Shown here: in pieces, positions 1-11,331 of the stretch
How the letters are laid out: each line of letters begins with the position of its first letter
How positions within the stretch are numbered: position 1 is the stretch's first letter
The notes under the pieces: model-generated
Seen by the model: only the letters and a program-made list of their open reading frames with translations
What the model was told of the DNA's origin: nothing
Database searches by the model: none
Source: Myripristis murdjan
Taxonomy: Eukaryota; Chordata; Actinopteri; Holocentriformes; Holocentridae
Length of the DNA: 64,000 bases
Assembly: GCF_902150065.1 (NCBI RefSeq)
Contig: NC_043987.1
Location: 27,417,987-27,481,986, forward strand
Direction: 5' to 3'
Made by a program: the position numbers and the translations under genes

Positions 1-315
1 CCCCATGTTGATGAATACCTTCTCTCTCACCTTAAAGACACTCATTATATTAAGCTCATTATGTCTCTTTGCAGCTCAACACAACAGGTTTACTTTATTT
101 TGAACAATGAGATGAATATACAGGCTACACGGATTATAAACAAGGATGCATAGTATACGCTTAAACATCAGAATTATAAGAGATAACACCACACCGACAG
201 AGAAACTAGAAACAAAAAGACTTTTATTATGGAAACAACCGGAAGTGCTAATGTTTCTGTTCCTTGCTGGGTGATGTTCTTCCGGTCCAGGGCTCCCGTC
301 CTGATTCCTGTCAGA
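1..315. other. Left edge and emc10 upstream region
   Basis: No coding exon was recognised here. The stretch holds the putative emc10 promoter and 5'UTR. An ETS-type CCGGAAGTG lies at 239-247 and an inverted TTCCGG at 280-285, both common in TATA-less housekeeping promoters. Bases 1-170 are AT-rich and could be flank of a gene outside the window; I cannot tell. Confidence 0.4.
239..285 (+). promoter_or_regulatory. emc10: ETS-type sites upstream of the emc10 start
   Basis: CCGGAAGTG (239-247) and, on the other strand, CCGGAAG (279-285) lie 30-75 bp before the emc10 ATG at 316. ETS/GABP sites at this distance are typical of housekeeping promoters without a TATA box, and none is seen here. The function is inferred from motif and position only. 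Confidence 0.35.
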
Positions 316-1118
316 ATGTCTTGTCTTTTATCTTTTAAGCTTTCAGTTTTTTCCACCGTTTTGCTTCTCTTATGTACCCGATTTGTATGTTGTAACAACG
401 GCAGGAGGGTAAGTGTTAGATGTATTTTTATTCAGCCGGGCGGAAGCTGCACCTGTTAGCCAGCCACTAGCATTAGGCTAACGTACGAATGGCTGACCAG
501 CTAACGGCTAACGGCTCCGTGTCGTTTCCCCGCAGGTTGGCGATGCTCTCGACGCGGAGTTCAGTGGCTTCTCGGTGCCTCTGGAGCATTCATTTGAAGT
601 CGGTGAGAAAATATTCTACTTATGGCCTGTTGCTGTCTGTGGTAATGTGATGTATTAGCTTCAAGTTTCGCTAAAGCTGCCAGGCTAGCCAGAATGCTAG
701 CACCGTTACCCTGTGTTAGCACTGATGAAACTGTAAACCAGGGTTCATTCAACATTCTGACTTTTTTTCTTGTTTATCGGCAGAAGTGGCATGTCATAGA
801 GATTATATGACTTTATTGGACACATTACATAGAGATTATTCACCAAGCCGCGTTGTAGTCAAGTAAACAAAGTTATTTTAAGTATGACCTATATGTAGTA
901 GGCAGGATTGTATTAGGGACTCTATCCAATCCAATCCAATCCACTTTATTTATATAGCACAATTTAACAAACCCAAGGTTTTCCAAAGTGCTGCACAGCA
1001 AGATAAAATACCACAAAATAACACAACAAAAGCAGAATAAAAAGGTAAAAAAAAAAAACACAGTAGGATAACACGATAAAATAAAATAAGATCAATTAAA
1101 ATACAATCAGATAAAGTA

Positions 1119-1155
<37 letters not shown>

Positions 1156-4100
1156 TAATAAAACAAAATAGGATAGAATAAATAAAATATATAAAAATAT
1201 TAAAATAAAATAATAAAATAAAATAAAGTAATAATACAAGTAATAATACTCTATGAACATGAGCCATTGGAGTTTGGGAGAATGAGTTCAAGTTTATTTA
1301 AAGGGCAGTGTCACTGTGTAGAGTCTCAAAGGGCCTAACATGCTCACAAATTTTCAACAAACAAAGAAGGAAAAAAAAAAAAAAAAAAAAACACCCCCGA
1401 AACCCAGGGGTAACAGGGAAAAATGAATTTAAATCTTGAGAAGGACCACACAGAGAGGAGACCCTGTTCCTGGCCAGCCAGGTGTGCAGTAGACGCTGAC
1501 CCAGTGTGCCGATTTCAAACAATGCAGTCATAACACTAAACATTGGGAGACAACAGAAGCAGTAGGAGGCTTCGACCAAGGCAGCACACACACACACATA
1601 CACAGAACGATGACCAGCCACAGCAGCCAGGACAAGGAGGATGATGAGGATGGGGTCGGGGTGGTTGGTTGTTTGAGGTGGGTGGGGGGCGTACCTGGGA
1701 AGAAGACAAACACACTTGCATAGGGCATGCACACACACCCTTTATTTGAGGTCATGCAAAACCAAAAACCTGAGCTATTCTGGGTAGATGATGGCCAGAA
1801 ACTGAAATGGCTCTTTAATGCTGAAATATTTAAGACTGCAAATTTTATTTCTAAGGCCTGGAATAGAGGGGAGCATATTTTGTTTAATTAATGCATAACT
1901 TGAGGTGCATATTTTGGAAGTGCCTGGATTTGGATTTGACTTTGTATTCCTGACTTATTCTAATGTTTTGTTTTGTTTTGGTTTGGGTTTTTTGGGGTTT
2001 TTTTTGGTATGTTTGAGCATGGTTTGTAATGTGTACAACAGTGTCTTGTAAGTCCATATGGGCTGGGCTTCTGAAAATGAAGCATGACACTTAAATAAAA
2101 GAAATCAAATCAAATCAGTCACACACTCACACACAGAAGATGAGGGGGGAAGGAGAGAGAAATGATGATATTCAACAACAAGGCATTCGTTTTTATCCTG
2201 CACATTCCATCTCTATGAAGTGAGGATTTCTAATGCACTCACTTGTAAGAGGAGGAAAAATAATCACAGCTGGACCAGGCACACAGGTTTACATACTTTT
2301 TTTAATGTGTCATTTTGTTCGATGACTGGCTGAATAACAGGTGGATTAACAAATAAAGGAAAATGTATTGATTAGGGGTGTAAAAACTGAACCTTAAAAA
2401 ACAAACTGTTCAAAACACAGTGCACCCTAAAAAGTTGTCACCAGTGATGTTTGGACCTCCTGAGCAACTGGGAGTTACTTGACTATGAGTGTTCATTATA
2501 TTTTGAGCTGAGAGATGAAAAGATGTCATGTTACAAACACATCCTCACACAAACTCAGCTGATGAATTAATGAATATATTTTCATGTGTGTTTTAAATAG
2601 TCGTACGTTGACGTTTGCCTTTGTAAGAATGTTTGTTGATTTCATATTGTTATCCCAAATCTCTAAATGAAACAGACAACATGGGAAATGGAGGTGTTCT
2701 TTTTTTCCCACACCAAGCAAACTGAAACCGAAATTGTGACCCCAAAAACCGCAAGTCAAACCAAATCATAGCTTTATTGAACCCTCACACCCTGTACTGA
2801 TTAGTGCTGCTTGATGAATTTGATACAGGCAGCGTTGCGAAAAAGTCTTTGAAACAGACATTAAATTTCCATATTTTTGAATGGAGTGTCATACATCCGT
2901 CAAAAACACAATCTTATGTATGTATTCATGTTTTCTAACCAGATCTTATGACTGAAGCTGTTTTCTGTAGACCAACTCATGTTGATAAGTAGTTTATGTT
3001 TGATGAGTTGTTGTCACAGTAAAAGGATCTAAGCACCATCTCCTTGCTTTTGAAATATTTTCCTGTTGTATATAAATCATTTCACATATACCGGTATCAG
3101 TGAGTGACCAATTAAAGCCTGTTCACTGATGTCGTGCCAGTCATCATTGTTGTCTGTCATCTTCCCTGTCTCAGATGATGTGGCGAAGTTTCGGGTTCGG
3201 GGAGCTCTGGTGTTGAAAGCTGGCAGGGAGCCCAGCGTCTCTCTGTCTCAGAACCAGCTGTCAGAGGAGGACAGGACCAAACTGAAGGTGAAATATGACA
3301 CCTGCTGTCGCTTTGGCTGGATCATCACTGCATTCGTTTACCTGTGAATAAACACAATTTCTGTCTTCTCCAGCCAGTAGAAGATAGTGAAAGCTACCAC
3401 AGAGTTGAATCGAGGGCAACTGGACTTGTTTGTCGATTCTCAAAGACGTTTGTCTTCTCAAGAAGCTTCTTCGGTTCTGACAGTTGGCGGTGAGGTGAGG
3501 TGAGCCGAACGACACTTAAATACCTGGGACTCACCGCCGTCTGTCAGAATTGATGAAGCCTCTTTGAGACTCTACAAACATGTCCAGTTGACCTTGATTC
3601 AACTCTGCCGGTAACCGTGACCTGGATGACTGAGAATCCACACAAACATGGTGAAAGCTACATTTAGCTAGAACACATGCGTCTGTGTTCCCTGGGTAAT
3701 AACAGAATGTCCTTTGCAGCGTAGCCAGCGAAGAAAAGAGCTTGTCTGCATGTCCTTTGCTGCATGTCGTCCCCCCTCTCTCCCCCGCCCCTCCTGTCTG
3801 TCTCCACTGTGACTGTCAAATAAATGCCAAAAAAATGATCCTACAAAAGAAGAAATGCTGTGCTTGATGAATGTCCCTAATATTATGGGAATGCTAGTGA
3901 GCATAGCCAATATTTATATTAGTCATTTTGACGGTTTTCATTTTGTTTGGGTCAGTTTATAAAGGGTGTATCGCAGACATTAAACATTACTCACAGTATT
4001 TGCAAATTTGTTTTTGGACCCTGATTAAACAAGATCTTTTTTCCATAATTGCATTTAGAATGGCAGTAATGTGTGAAAGCAATGTCACAGATTTTATGTA

Positions 4101-7100
4101 AGAGTTATTACGTTGCCTTTGCGGAGATGGCTATTATTTGATTTGGCAAGGGTAAGCCATGGGTTCCAACCGTGATCATGTATTTAACACGTCTGTTTTG
4201 AACTTGGATGACCTGACAGGAAGTGGCTGCAGTGGACGGCCTGTACAGAATCAGAGTGCCTCGCGTTTTCCTGCAGGCCGACAGGCAGACGGAGCGGCAG
4301 ATGGAAGGCTACCTCACAGCGTTTGTCAGAGCCGTATGTATTTCACTCACCTACTCATCAATATACTCATCAATATACTCATCAATAGACCTTTTAAGGG
4401 ATAAGATCTGCTGTTGCTAAAAAGACTCCATATATACATGAGCATCATCACCACTCCAAAATGAAAACTGCAATGTTTTAACAGTAAAGTAAAACCCACA
4501 AGCAATTTGTGCCATCAGTTGTATATTGTGCATTATTGTCTTTTGAAGCGCGTATATAGAAAATGTCCTTTTCTGTTCTCATATTTTGACTCAATACTTT
4601 TATATTATTTGTCTGCAACTCCTGTGGTTGTTTGGATGCTAGTTTCTTGGCTGAATCACCTGTGAAAAAAAGATACTTAATCTCAGTGTGGAGTGGTTAA
4701 TAAAGGCTTTTAAAAACACAACAATAAAATAGTTTGTCATGTAATCAAAGTACTTGCATGACAACATGATAGCATTTTTACCGAGTGGGTCCTCAGTTTT
4801 TTGGAGGTCTGAAACAAATAAATTCTTTTTTTTTTTTTTTTTTTTTTGACACCACAAAATGGATATGCTCAGCTTTTTTGGAAATATAGAGGCCTTTAAT
4901 TCTCCCATGTGTCAGTAAAGGTTTGAGTGATAAGAGTTTTTCAAGACTGGTACTGTTTTTGGACTGAAAATACCAATTTTTGTGCCATTACCTCAAAAGC
5001 TGCCCGTTTTCATGCCAAAAAATAATTTCATAAGTATTCATTTGTGCTGCTCTGACTTCTATTTCTGTCAGGGTGGAAGAGCCTCTGAGTCAGCATTTAG
5101 ATCATCATGGGACACTAAAACACTCGGCTGAAATCCCAGATGATGCTAACTAGGACTTGAATCTGGTCAGAATATTGCGTTACAATTAGTTCAGACTGTG
5201 GGATTCTCCATACAAAGTAAGTGGAGTGTTGAGTCCTATAAATCAAACAAACTGCATCATGCATCAAGGCTGACTCTAGTATCTGGGTTTTAACAAAAGG
5301 TCAACATCGGCCCCATATTTCAGCAAAATCATCTATCAGTCTAACCCTAGTATCTGGTGTCAACCCTTATTTCTTTCTGCTCCACAGTGTGCCATGGTGG
5401 AGTCCCATCTGAGTGACGTGATCGCCCTCCACACCGACGTCTCTGGCTACCTCATCGGCGTCTCCATCGTGACGTTTCCCGGCGCCTGCAGGGGCACTGA
5501 GGTTGAGGATGAGGTGGACCTCGAGGTTTTCAACACCACGCTGAGCATCATGGCTCCTGTGAACGCACCCGGGTCAGTCCTGGATAATAACCCTTGTTAC
5601 ATTTTTAGGGGTGGGAATCACAAGAGGCCTCATGATACAATATTGTCACGAAATATGCAGAGTTTTGCAGTAACATGTATTGCAGTTTATTACTTTTTTT
5701 CAACCGCAAATTATGTGCCCAAGGGAATACTTTGTTAACATCTGTTTTATCGAATAAGATACAAATTTCATTCTGTTTATCTCACTTCAATCAATTTTAT
5801 AGCAGCAAAATGGGATTGTCAAGCAGATCTGTCATAAAAACCTTTCATAAATGTTGCATTGATTCTTGGCGATGCAGTATCAACACTTGCCGTCTGTGTA
5901 TCAATACAATATTGCCGCACAACATGTTGCGAAATTATGCTGTGTTCATTTTTCTCCACCCCTATAAATCTTACCACTCATCTTTCTTAATGCTAAAAAG
6001 AAACTCATCACCGTCTCACTATTATCTTGCTACCTATCTGCTATTTATTGATGCTTGGCTGCTGGTGTGTGCACGCTGGTTCGGTCCGCTACGTGCCAGT
6101 GTCTGCTGTGTATAAGGGAAATCCCCCTGTGCACCCCCTCAGATATCTTTTATTCAGCCGTATTTCCCCCCCGGCTTAGCAGCACCACCTCTCATCCCAC
6201 CGGCAGAACAAACCCCTGTGCACCTTCTGCCTCTCACACAACCTTCTGCCTCTTCTTTGGGACTATTTGAACGCTAATTGTCACCTTTCCCCCCAGACCT
6301 GAGACGGCTCTGTTTCTTGAACGAATGGAGCAGGAATTGGAGAGGAAAGGGAAGAATCCACAAGAGCAGAAATCCTTCTTTGCCAAATATGTAAGTACTC
6401 CCACTGAATACTTCTGACAAGACCACCGATCTGCACCTTAAGGTATTCTCTCGCCCTTCTCTAAACGGGGTCTGATGATTGTAATTGCCGATAGACTGAA
6501 AGGATGAATGAAAATGTCTGTTTTGAATATTTAGTTAATCTTCTCTATGGTTCATCCCACATCAGGCTCAGGCTGAACAAATAATCTAATATATTATCAA
6601 AACCACAATATAGCAAAAAGCAGTATCCAGATGGCACGAGCTGCAGTTTAAATGAGCTTAAATGAGACAAAATATTATTATTATTGACAAAATATTATCA
6701 TAAGGAATGTATTGTGGAGCTACTGGAACAAAACCCAGCAAAAATCACATCACTATTTGTAATGAAAATGCAAAAATGATCTTACCTACTAAAACTGTGA
6801 CTCATACCAAAACCATAATATTTGTCAAAATAATTGTAATATGACTTTTTTTTCATATCCTTCAGCCTTACATCAGACCTCACTAGACTATTACTCAATA
6901 AATAAAGTATGTACTGAGATAGCACAGGAATTGCACCACTACTGCAGTTTCAAAAGTGTGTATTAGTTCACTGTGCAAATATTTCTCCATTTGACAGATT
7001 GTTTTTTTTTTTTTTTTTTGAAATTATCTTTCAAATCAAAACAAATCCATGCACTTAAACCTGCCGTGGACAGGGTCTGTGCAGAGTAAATAATGTAAAA

Positions 7101-9079
7101 TAAAGGTGTAATGCAGGAATATTTTTCCAAATGTGGAAATACACCCCTTGTGTTGGAGTCTGTGTTTTGTATTCCTCCTGCCGTGTGTGTGTCAGTCTTC
7201 TCTGTTAAGTTGTCGTCACTGTGTGAGGCGGTGCAGCAGGTTGGACTCTGATCTGCACTGCCTCGCCTCCCTGCGCTGTTGGTGTTGTCTCGTGCTGATA
7301 GGCCCGCGCCACCCCTCCCAGATTGTTCAAGGGTTCAGCCAGGGAGTTCTGTTTTTCATTTTTATCACATAAAAAAAAAAAAAAAAAAAAATCATCTTTT
7401 TGAACCAGCTGTGAAATTTTGTTTATCCATATTTGATGTTTATTTGATAACTAAATGTAATGCACAGCCCATCTCAGAACAGCCTGAATTCATTTATTCG
7501 TTTGTTTTCAAGAGCATGTTATGTTATCTCCATGTTATCTGCAGTTGTTTGTACATTTTAAGGGCTGTTACAAACTCTATGCAAGGCACGTTTACACAAG
7601 GGGAGCTCCTCATGTTCATGTTTAGCTGGAAATTTGTAATGCAGCTCAAGTGTGTGTTGCAGTGTCACATGTTTCAGGAGAGGCACTAAATGAAAATTGC
7701 TGGTAACTACCAGTGAGGAGGAAGATTTTGTTAGTTGTTTGTTTTTGTGTAAAGAAATGGCAATGATGGCAGATTTTGAAAAGAGTGGCAGTTTATTCAT
7801 ACCGTCTTTGCAAAACTTTTTTGAGAAGTGACAAAGCATTAATTCAGCTGAATTCAGTTTTTAAAGCACACATTTCTCCGTGGTGGCCATTTTTAAATCC
7901 CCTCTGTTGCATCATATTGCTCTTTTTCCCCGTGTGGGAAAAAAAAAAAAAACATCTATAACTCCAGACTGGACCAGAAGCTGGTGTGTTTGTGTGCTCT
8001 GTGTAAGCAAACAGCTTGTGTCAGTCAAGAGCTTTTGTTTGTGTAGTTTGTGCCTTGCATAAAGTATGTGATGGGCCTTGAGCTGTCTGTGGCTTTCAGT
8101 GGAGCCCTGTCTTTATTCTGGCTGTGTTTCTCATTGTGGCTCCCATGCAGCCTCGGTCTCATGTCGTATCGCTTGGCTCGCCCGAGCTCTGTGACGATCT
8201 CTAACTCTGTTGTGCGCTGCGCTGCGTTGTGCTGTATCATGCCGTGTTCAGTGACCTGTGTTGACTTGCTGCTGTGCTGTGTTCCAGTGGTATTTGATTC
8301 TGGGAGGTGCAATCTTCCTCATGGCCACCAGTTCGGCACAGCCCCCAGCAGGGGGAGACAGAGAGCAGAGCTGATTCCCACTCAAGTACTGTTTTCACTT
8401 TTGGCTTGTTCAGCAACTCACTCTGGGCTGTCTGTCTCCCGTCTTCCTCTAGCAAGTTATGTGTTTAACGTCTAAGCAGTGTGGCTAACTCAAATCCATC
8501 TCCCTCATTTCCTGCTCACTCCCTCTTTTCCACTTTTCAGTTTCATCTGGGTTCAATGCCAAAGGCATTTCAGACTGATTACCTATCTTTATTCACACTC
8601 TCTATTCACAATACTCTGTGGAAACCTCAAATTGACTCCTCATCGGAGGAAATACCAGAGTGCCTCCGTGCCAAAAACATTTAGTATACATGTATGAAAA
8701 TATATGATAATTTCGTAGTGTCACTGTAAATGTTTATGATGTGAATGTTTTTGCCATTTGACCCTGAGATATGCTCTTCCGCCCTATTCAACAGTCTCTT
8801 TATACATCTGTGCACTTTTTTTCTTTTCATCTGTTCAGAAAATGAGTTGGACCTAATCAGGAGTGAAAGAATCAATCTGGAGTTGTTGAAAAGAAGCTTT
8901 AGTAATCACAGTTAATTTGATGTGTTGAAAACAAAGACATCACAACATTTTACTCTGTTTTTTCCTCTCTCCAGTGGATGTACATTGTGCCTCTGGTTCT
9001 CTTCCTGATGATGTCCGGCGCTCAGGACCAATCAGGAGGCGGGGCCGGCGGCGGAGCAGCAAACGGAGGCGGCAGATGA
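316..9079 (+). CDS. emc10: ER membrane protein complex subunit 10
   Basis: EMC10 is a lumenal subunit of the ER membrane complex, an insertase for tail-anchored and some multipass membrane proteins. The coding exons read 316-408, 536-602, 3175-3287, 4220-4333, 5388-5572, 6297-6390 and 8975-9079 with consistent phase, giving 256 aa. Residues 1-26 form a hydrophobic signal peptide ([20 protein letters not shown]). The body carries family motifs: [43 protein letters not shown], and FNTT with an N-glycosylation site at N178 where human has FNTS. The [12 protein letters not shown] segment precedes the C-terminal membrane helix ([15 protein letters not shown], from residue 223) and a Gly-rich tail. 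The ATG at 316 was chosen because it opens the signal peptide and exon 1 ends in phase 0 at GTAAGT. The whole matches human EMC10 in order, length and the SFFAKYW junction. Intron 2 (about 2.6 kb) and intron 6 hold repeats; an alternative last exon lies in intron 6. Confidence 0.95.
923..1300 (-). repeat. Non-LTR retrotransposon 3' tail, reversed, in emc10 intron 2
   Basis: Read on the minus strand, the sequence ends GTGCTATATAAATAAAGTGG followed by four units of ATTGG. It is preceded by CTGTGCAGCACTTTGGAAAA. That is the usual 3' end of fish LINE/SINE elements with a short tandem tail. The A-rich, ATAAA- and AAT-repeat DNA to about 1260 may be the decayed body or a later expansion. The family is not assigned. 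Confidence 0.5.
1880..2118 (+). repeat. Probable non-LTR element 3' end with AAATC tail
   Basis: The segment ends CACTTAAATAAAAG followed by three AAATC-type repeats (2102-2117), the structure of a LINE 3' end with a pentanucleotide tail. Upstream is T/G-rich low-complexity DNA (about 1960-2010). No reverse transcriptase reading was recognised, so the left limit is arbitrary. Confidence 0.4.
2373..2794. mobile_element. hAT-like non-autonomous element in emc10 intron 2
   Basis: The left end reads TAGGGGTGTAAAAACTGAACC-like sequence and the right end GAACCCTCACACCCTG, so AGGGGTGT and ACACCCT form short imperfect terminal inverted repeats. The layout resembles the abundant fish hAT MITE whose ends read TTAGGGGTGTAACGGTTC. 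No 8-bp target duplication was confirmed. The family call rests on the ends and on memory of the repeat. Confidence 0.45.
3398..3650. mobile_element. 253-bp fold-back insertion with 11-bp target duplication
   Basis: The direct repeat GTGAAAGCTAC lies at 3387-3397 and again at 3651-3661, flanking exactly 253 bp. The insert is largely an inverted repeat: the arm at 3397-3494 (from CCACAGAGTTGAATC to GGCGGTGAG) pairs with 3530-3611 (CTCACCGCC to GATTCAACTCTGCCGG). A loop of about 35 nt separates the arms. The AACTGGACTTGTTTGTCGA and TGGATGACTGAGAATCCAC strings belong to a repeat I remember as very common in fish genomes. An 11-bp variable-type duplication suggests target-primed insertion rather than a cut-and-paste transposase. 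The family is unassigned. Confidence 0.7.
5607..5967. mobile_element. hAT-like MITE in emc10 intron 5
   Basis: The left end is TAGGGGTGGGAATCAC followed by CCTCATGATACAATATTGTCACGA. The right end is TTCTCCACCCCTA. TAGGGGTGG and CCACCCCTA are inverted. This matches the widespread fish repeat with alternating GATAC/ATATTG motifs usually classed as hAT. A clean target duplication was not seen. Confidence 0.45.
8288..8374 (+). CDS. emc10: Alternative terminal coding exon of emc10 (secreted-type isoform)
   Basis: An acceptor (GTGCTGTGTTCCAG) precedes an 87-nt reading in the phase set by exon 6: 28 codons starting TGG and ending TGA. It reads [20 protein letters not shown] and so on to REQS. From memory, the shorter human EMC10 isoform ends in WHIILGGAVLLTALRP, so residues W, I, L, G, G and A align. 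Joining it to SFFAKY would give a 250-aa form with a weaker hydrophobic end than exon 7 at 8975. In human the two ends give membrane-bound and secreted products. Whether this exon is last or is followed by another splice is unknown; no AATAAA lies close downstream. Confidence 0.75.
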   Translation, partial: WYLILGGAIFLMATSSAQPPAGGDREQS

Positions 9080-9207
9080 TCACCATGCCAATTTGATTTC
9101 TCTCGTTTTAGTGTGTGTACAGTCGTTTGTCGAACCTTAAATCTCTTGAACAGTTTCTAATTGCTGTACATAATGCTATTCAAAGAAGATAAATCTGACA
9201 CATCAGT

Positions 9208-9404
9208 TTAAAGGTGCAGTCTGCAAAATTTCTGATGGTCAGTTGAAGTGAGAACCTTTTTAGACTTAACTGACAAAAAAATTAGGAATAAACGCCTAAT
9301 TTGATGGTTGAGTCTAGAAGGTTCTGACAGATAGATCATGTGCTCGTTCAAGTTTTTTCTTTCCTACTGACACCGTTAAGCAATTTTGCAGACTGCACCT
9401 TTAA
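9208..9404. mobile_element. 197-bp full-length hairpin MITE in the emc10 3'UTR
   Basis: The ends are perfect inverted repeats: TTAAAGGTGCAGTCTGCAAA at 9208 pairs with the mirrored GCAGACTGCACCTTTAA ending at 9404 (23 bp in all). Pairing continues inward: AGAACCTTTTTAGAC (about 9252) with GTCTAGAAGGTTCT (about 9313), and AATTAGG with CCTAATT near the centre. The whole element can fold into one stem. It lies between the emc10 stop codon (9079) and poly(A) signal (9469), so it should be in the mature mRNA. Confidence 0.75.
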
Positions 9405-9468
9405 GTTAAATGACAGATGATCTACCTTCTAGAGGTTATGTGAAAGGACTGCATTTTTAATACTGAAA

Positions 9469-9474
9469 AATAAA
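9469..9474 (+). terminator. emc10: emc10 poly(A) signal
   Basis: AATAAA lies 390 bp after the emc10 stop codon and is followed by a T/GT-rich stretch (9495-9516). It is the first canonical signal downstream. Confidence 0.7.
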
Positions 9475-9479
9475 GTATT

Positions 9480-10465
9480 TATTAACTACCTGACATTATT
9501 TTACTCCTGTGTCTTCTTACAATACATTTTAGATTAATCAGATAAGAGAGTGATTATGTTTTAGATTACGACCAGGTATGAACAGGTGAGGGTTGATTAT
9601 GAATTTAAACTTATGTCGTTTGAAATTGAATTTTCTCTTTAACAACATATTGAAAAGGACCTCAAAGATATGAAGCTAGTAAAAGAAATGTTCATGAGAT
9701 AAAACAATGAACTGCATTTCTAGTCACACACTTTCCAAACGGCCCTAATAGAGGAGTTGAAACTTGCACCACTCGTGCCAGAGCAATTGAAGATTTTGTT
9801 TTGTTGAAGATTTTGTTTGATGTGAAGTTTGAGCATTTTCACAAATCCATCCTCTTCTGTGGGCTGTTTGAAAGTAACTAGAGCAAACACATCACAAATA
9901 GACTTGGCCCTGATTGGTTGTCCTGACTTAAGCGTTATTATAATTTGTCCAATCAGACCAGTTTTTAGTTTAGTCATGTTTATTTCGAATATGTCAATAA
10001 AAACAAACAATTCTGCAATTTAAATCATAGAGAAAGACATACAAAATGAATAACAGATTCAAATAGCAAGAAAAAGAAAGAAAACAAAAACAAGTGAAGA
10101 GCGTTTAAAGTGGAAAGCCTTCAGTCAGCAGGTTTAGCTCATTTCAATCAGAGGAGCTGTGCTTGTCTGTCAACTGGGGCCCAGAACAGCGACTTTTCAT
10201 CCAATCCAGATTGTGTACATTACAGCTGGACATATGGTGTGTTTGAAAACAAAATCCTCATCAATGATTAGTAAGGGAATTTAAAAAGTAATACCCACTG
10301 TACATGTGGGATTTATCTCCTCTGAACCCAAAAAAGTTTCATAGTACACTTGCAAATATTTCATTATAACCTAATCTAATACCATGGAATTTTAGAAGTG
10401 GTCATTGTACAGAAACACACCACTATGGAACGTTCTAGTGCATTTGTGTTCAAAGAGAGTATGAC
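9480..10465. other. Intergenic DNA downstream of emc10
   Basis: No gene was recognised. The stretch is AT-rich. Around 9965-10060 it carries a TTTATTTCGAATATGTCAAT string and A-rich DNA that resemble the reversed 3' end of a non-LTR element, but too little matches for a call. Confidence 0.4.
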
Positions 10466-10550
10466 TTAACCCTATAAAGCCTGAACTATGAAAGAATTGA
10501 CAGAAAATTCCAATTTTTTGAAAATGAACTCTTTATTTAGTCCTATAACA

Positions 10551-10596
<46 letters not shown>

Positions 10597-10803
10597 CAAA
10601 AAATATGTTATTACACGACCTTTCTGGTGTATGATATATGATATGTAGGCCTACTTGAAGTGCCGATGGTATGGTCCAGGGTGAACAGGGGAAGTGTTCA
10701 AAGGTATACAACAGTATTTTGGTCAAGTATTGATTAAACTGAAAACGAAAAACGGCATTGAAAATGTGTATCTTACATGATACAAATGGCTTTATAGGGT
10801 TAA
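10466..10803. mobile_element. TTAA-flanked (piggyBac-type) MITE
   Basis: The ends are TTAACCCTATAAAGCC (10466-10481) and its exact inverse GGCTTTATAGGGTTAA (10788-10803). TTAA is the target duplication of piggyBac transposases. The element is about 338 bp with no coding capacity. It contains an AT microsatellite. The class is inferred from TTAA plus CCC-start inverted repeats. Confidence 0.75.
10549..10592. repeat. AT dinucleotide microsatellite
   Basis: About 44 bp of nearly pure AT with one GT interruption, inside the TTAA-flanked MITE. Probably highly length-variable. Confidence 0.9.
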
Positions 10804-10834
10804 AAAGCCATATTACACATTTGCATATTTCTTA

Positions 10835-11331
10835 TGGGCGACTCACATTAGGGCCAGTTGCTCCGTATCGTGCTGAAGCAGAAATGCCCCCCTCCCCAGT
10901 CCCCCGCTCGCCTGGGTTAGGGTTACCCAAAGCCCAACCGCGCTCAAGCACCATTGCCTCTGGTTCGTCCGTCATCACGTTGAAATACAACACACGCATG
11001 GCCCGACGTCATCATAAACCGACTTTTGTTGATACGCGGTTGCAGCAGCAAAATGGACGACACAGACAACACGGTTGATTATTGATTACGCGATGCAGCA
11101 ATGTGCAGTTTATCCCGCTGCGTGCATAAAACGTTTTTGCGGAGGGACGGTCGCATGATTCACGTCATATCCACGTGAGCGCAGCGTGTGCAACCTTGCA
11201 TGTGCTCGTGCATGAGCGGGGGAAGTGTACTGTATTCAAGCACGGTACGCTAGTCACACTCGTCAAATAATCTGGATTTTGGGGTCAAACGTGCTTGGGT
11301 ACAGCACGAACAGGGTAATGTGAGTAGCCCC
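10835..11331. mobile_element. Harbinger-like non-autonomous element with TTA duplication
   Basis: Left TGGGCGACTCACATTAGGGC and right (read inward) GGGGCTACTCACATTACCC are imperfect inverted repeats. TTA precedes the left end (10832-10834) and follows the right end (11332-11334). A 3-bp TTA/TAA duplication fits PIF/Harbinger. The roughly 500-bp body is CpG-rich and non-coding. It starts about 30 bp after the preceding MITE. Confidence 0.6.

Noticed and set aside
1298-1738. Minus-strand frames near CA repeats in emc10 intron 2
   Set aside because: Cys/Val/His-rich translations of GT/CA and poly(A) DNA; no family signal.
10917-10925. TTAGGGTTA telomere-like string
   Set aside because: Only one and a half units inside a transposon-like element; no array.
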